From the NCBI GenBank assembly GCA_026987255.1, contig JALSNA010000071.1, positions 1-5,088 of the forward strand: a stretch of 5,088 nucleotides of DNA, in the 5' to 3' direction. Position 1 is the stretch's first letter. Every line of letters begins with the position of its first letter. The position numbers and the translations under genes were made by a program. Of this stretch, positions 4,866 to 5,088 are shown piece after piece. The notes beneath the pieces were generated by a model. It was not told where the DNA came from. It was given only the letters and a program-made list of their open reading frames with translations, and ran no database searches. This stretch comes from Hyphomicrobiales bacterium. GTDB lineage: Bacteria; Pseudomonadota; Alphaproteobacteria; Rhizobiales; Aestuariivirgaceae.

Positions 4866-5088
4866 ATGAAAACCTGGCTTGTCGTCTATATTCTGCTCAA
4901 TGGCGTGTGGACTCCCGGCGATCAGGTCAAGCCCGCCGGATGGCACCCGCGCGCCTATGCCAGCAGGGCCATCTGTGAAAAGCGCAGGGCCTTCGCCATA
5001 GAGGCGGTGAAAAAGACCGCCAAGGCTCCCTCCAGGTGGTTTTGCACCACCAATCCCAAGGCCTCCCTGGCCGAGTTGGAAAAGGCCG
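4866..5088 (+). CDS. Small unrecognised protein, 5' part (runs off the window)
   Basis: An ATG at 4866 opens a frame of 74 codons that continues past the window end; an in-frame TGA at 4860-4862 rules out an upstream start. Most codons end in G or C, as in real genes here. The start, MKTWLVVYILLNGVW, has a short hydrophobic stretch too brief and too Trp/Asn-containing for a clear membrane helix or signal peptide. It continues with TPGDQVKPAGWHPRAYAS, then a basic helix. Two cysteines (37 and 60) could form a disulphide. I do not recognise the family. It starts 15 nt after thyA and is probably cotranscribed with it, though no good Shine-Dalgarno sequence is visible. Confidence 0.7.
   Translation, partial: MKTWLVVYILLNGVWTPGDQVKPAGWHPRAYASRAICEKRRAFAIEAVKKTAKAPSRWFCTTNPKASLAELEKA

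Overview
The window is GC-rich and reads as a chromosomal housekeeping region of an alphaproteobacterium. The clearest evidence is a circularly permuted (two-piece) tmRNA gene whose tag reads ANDNYAPVAVAA. An SspB of the alphaproteobacterial type and a DUF2853 protein agree with this. I cannot assign an order or genus. No insertion sequence, phage gene, CRISPR array or clear sign of recent transfer is visible.

Layout: positions 1-189 hold the 3' end of an unrecognised plus-strand gene. It faces a minus-strand cluster. In transcription order the cluster is a PEBP-family periplasmic protein (3471 to 2923), the permuted ssrA tmRNA (about 2864 to 2536), a single-span FliO-like membrane protein (2377 to 1904), sspB (1739 to 1215) and mepA (1234 to 227). 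The last two overlap by 20 nt and are probably cotranscribed. From 3646 the genes run on the plus strand: a DUF2853 protein (3646-3966), thyA (4056-4850) and the start of a small unrecognised gene (4866 to beyond the window end).

Functional links: tmRNA rescues stalled ribosomes and adds a degradation tag, and SspB delivers tagged proteins to ClpXP. The tag maker and its proteolytic adaptor therefore lie about 0.8 kb apart on the same strand, with one membrane-protein gene between them. MepA is a periplasmic murein endopeptidase and ThyA makes dTMP; neither has an evident mechanistic link to tagging. Promoter-like elements precede ssrA, the FliO-like gene and sspB. The sspB -10 box is followed by a perfect 9-bp inverted repeat over the predicted start site. 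A very stable 11-bp hairpin lies in the gap before thyA.

I see no convincing undescribed system. The points most worth checking are the ssrA/sspB linkage, the sspB promoter palindrome, the hairpins before thyA and the small gene after thyA.
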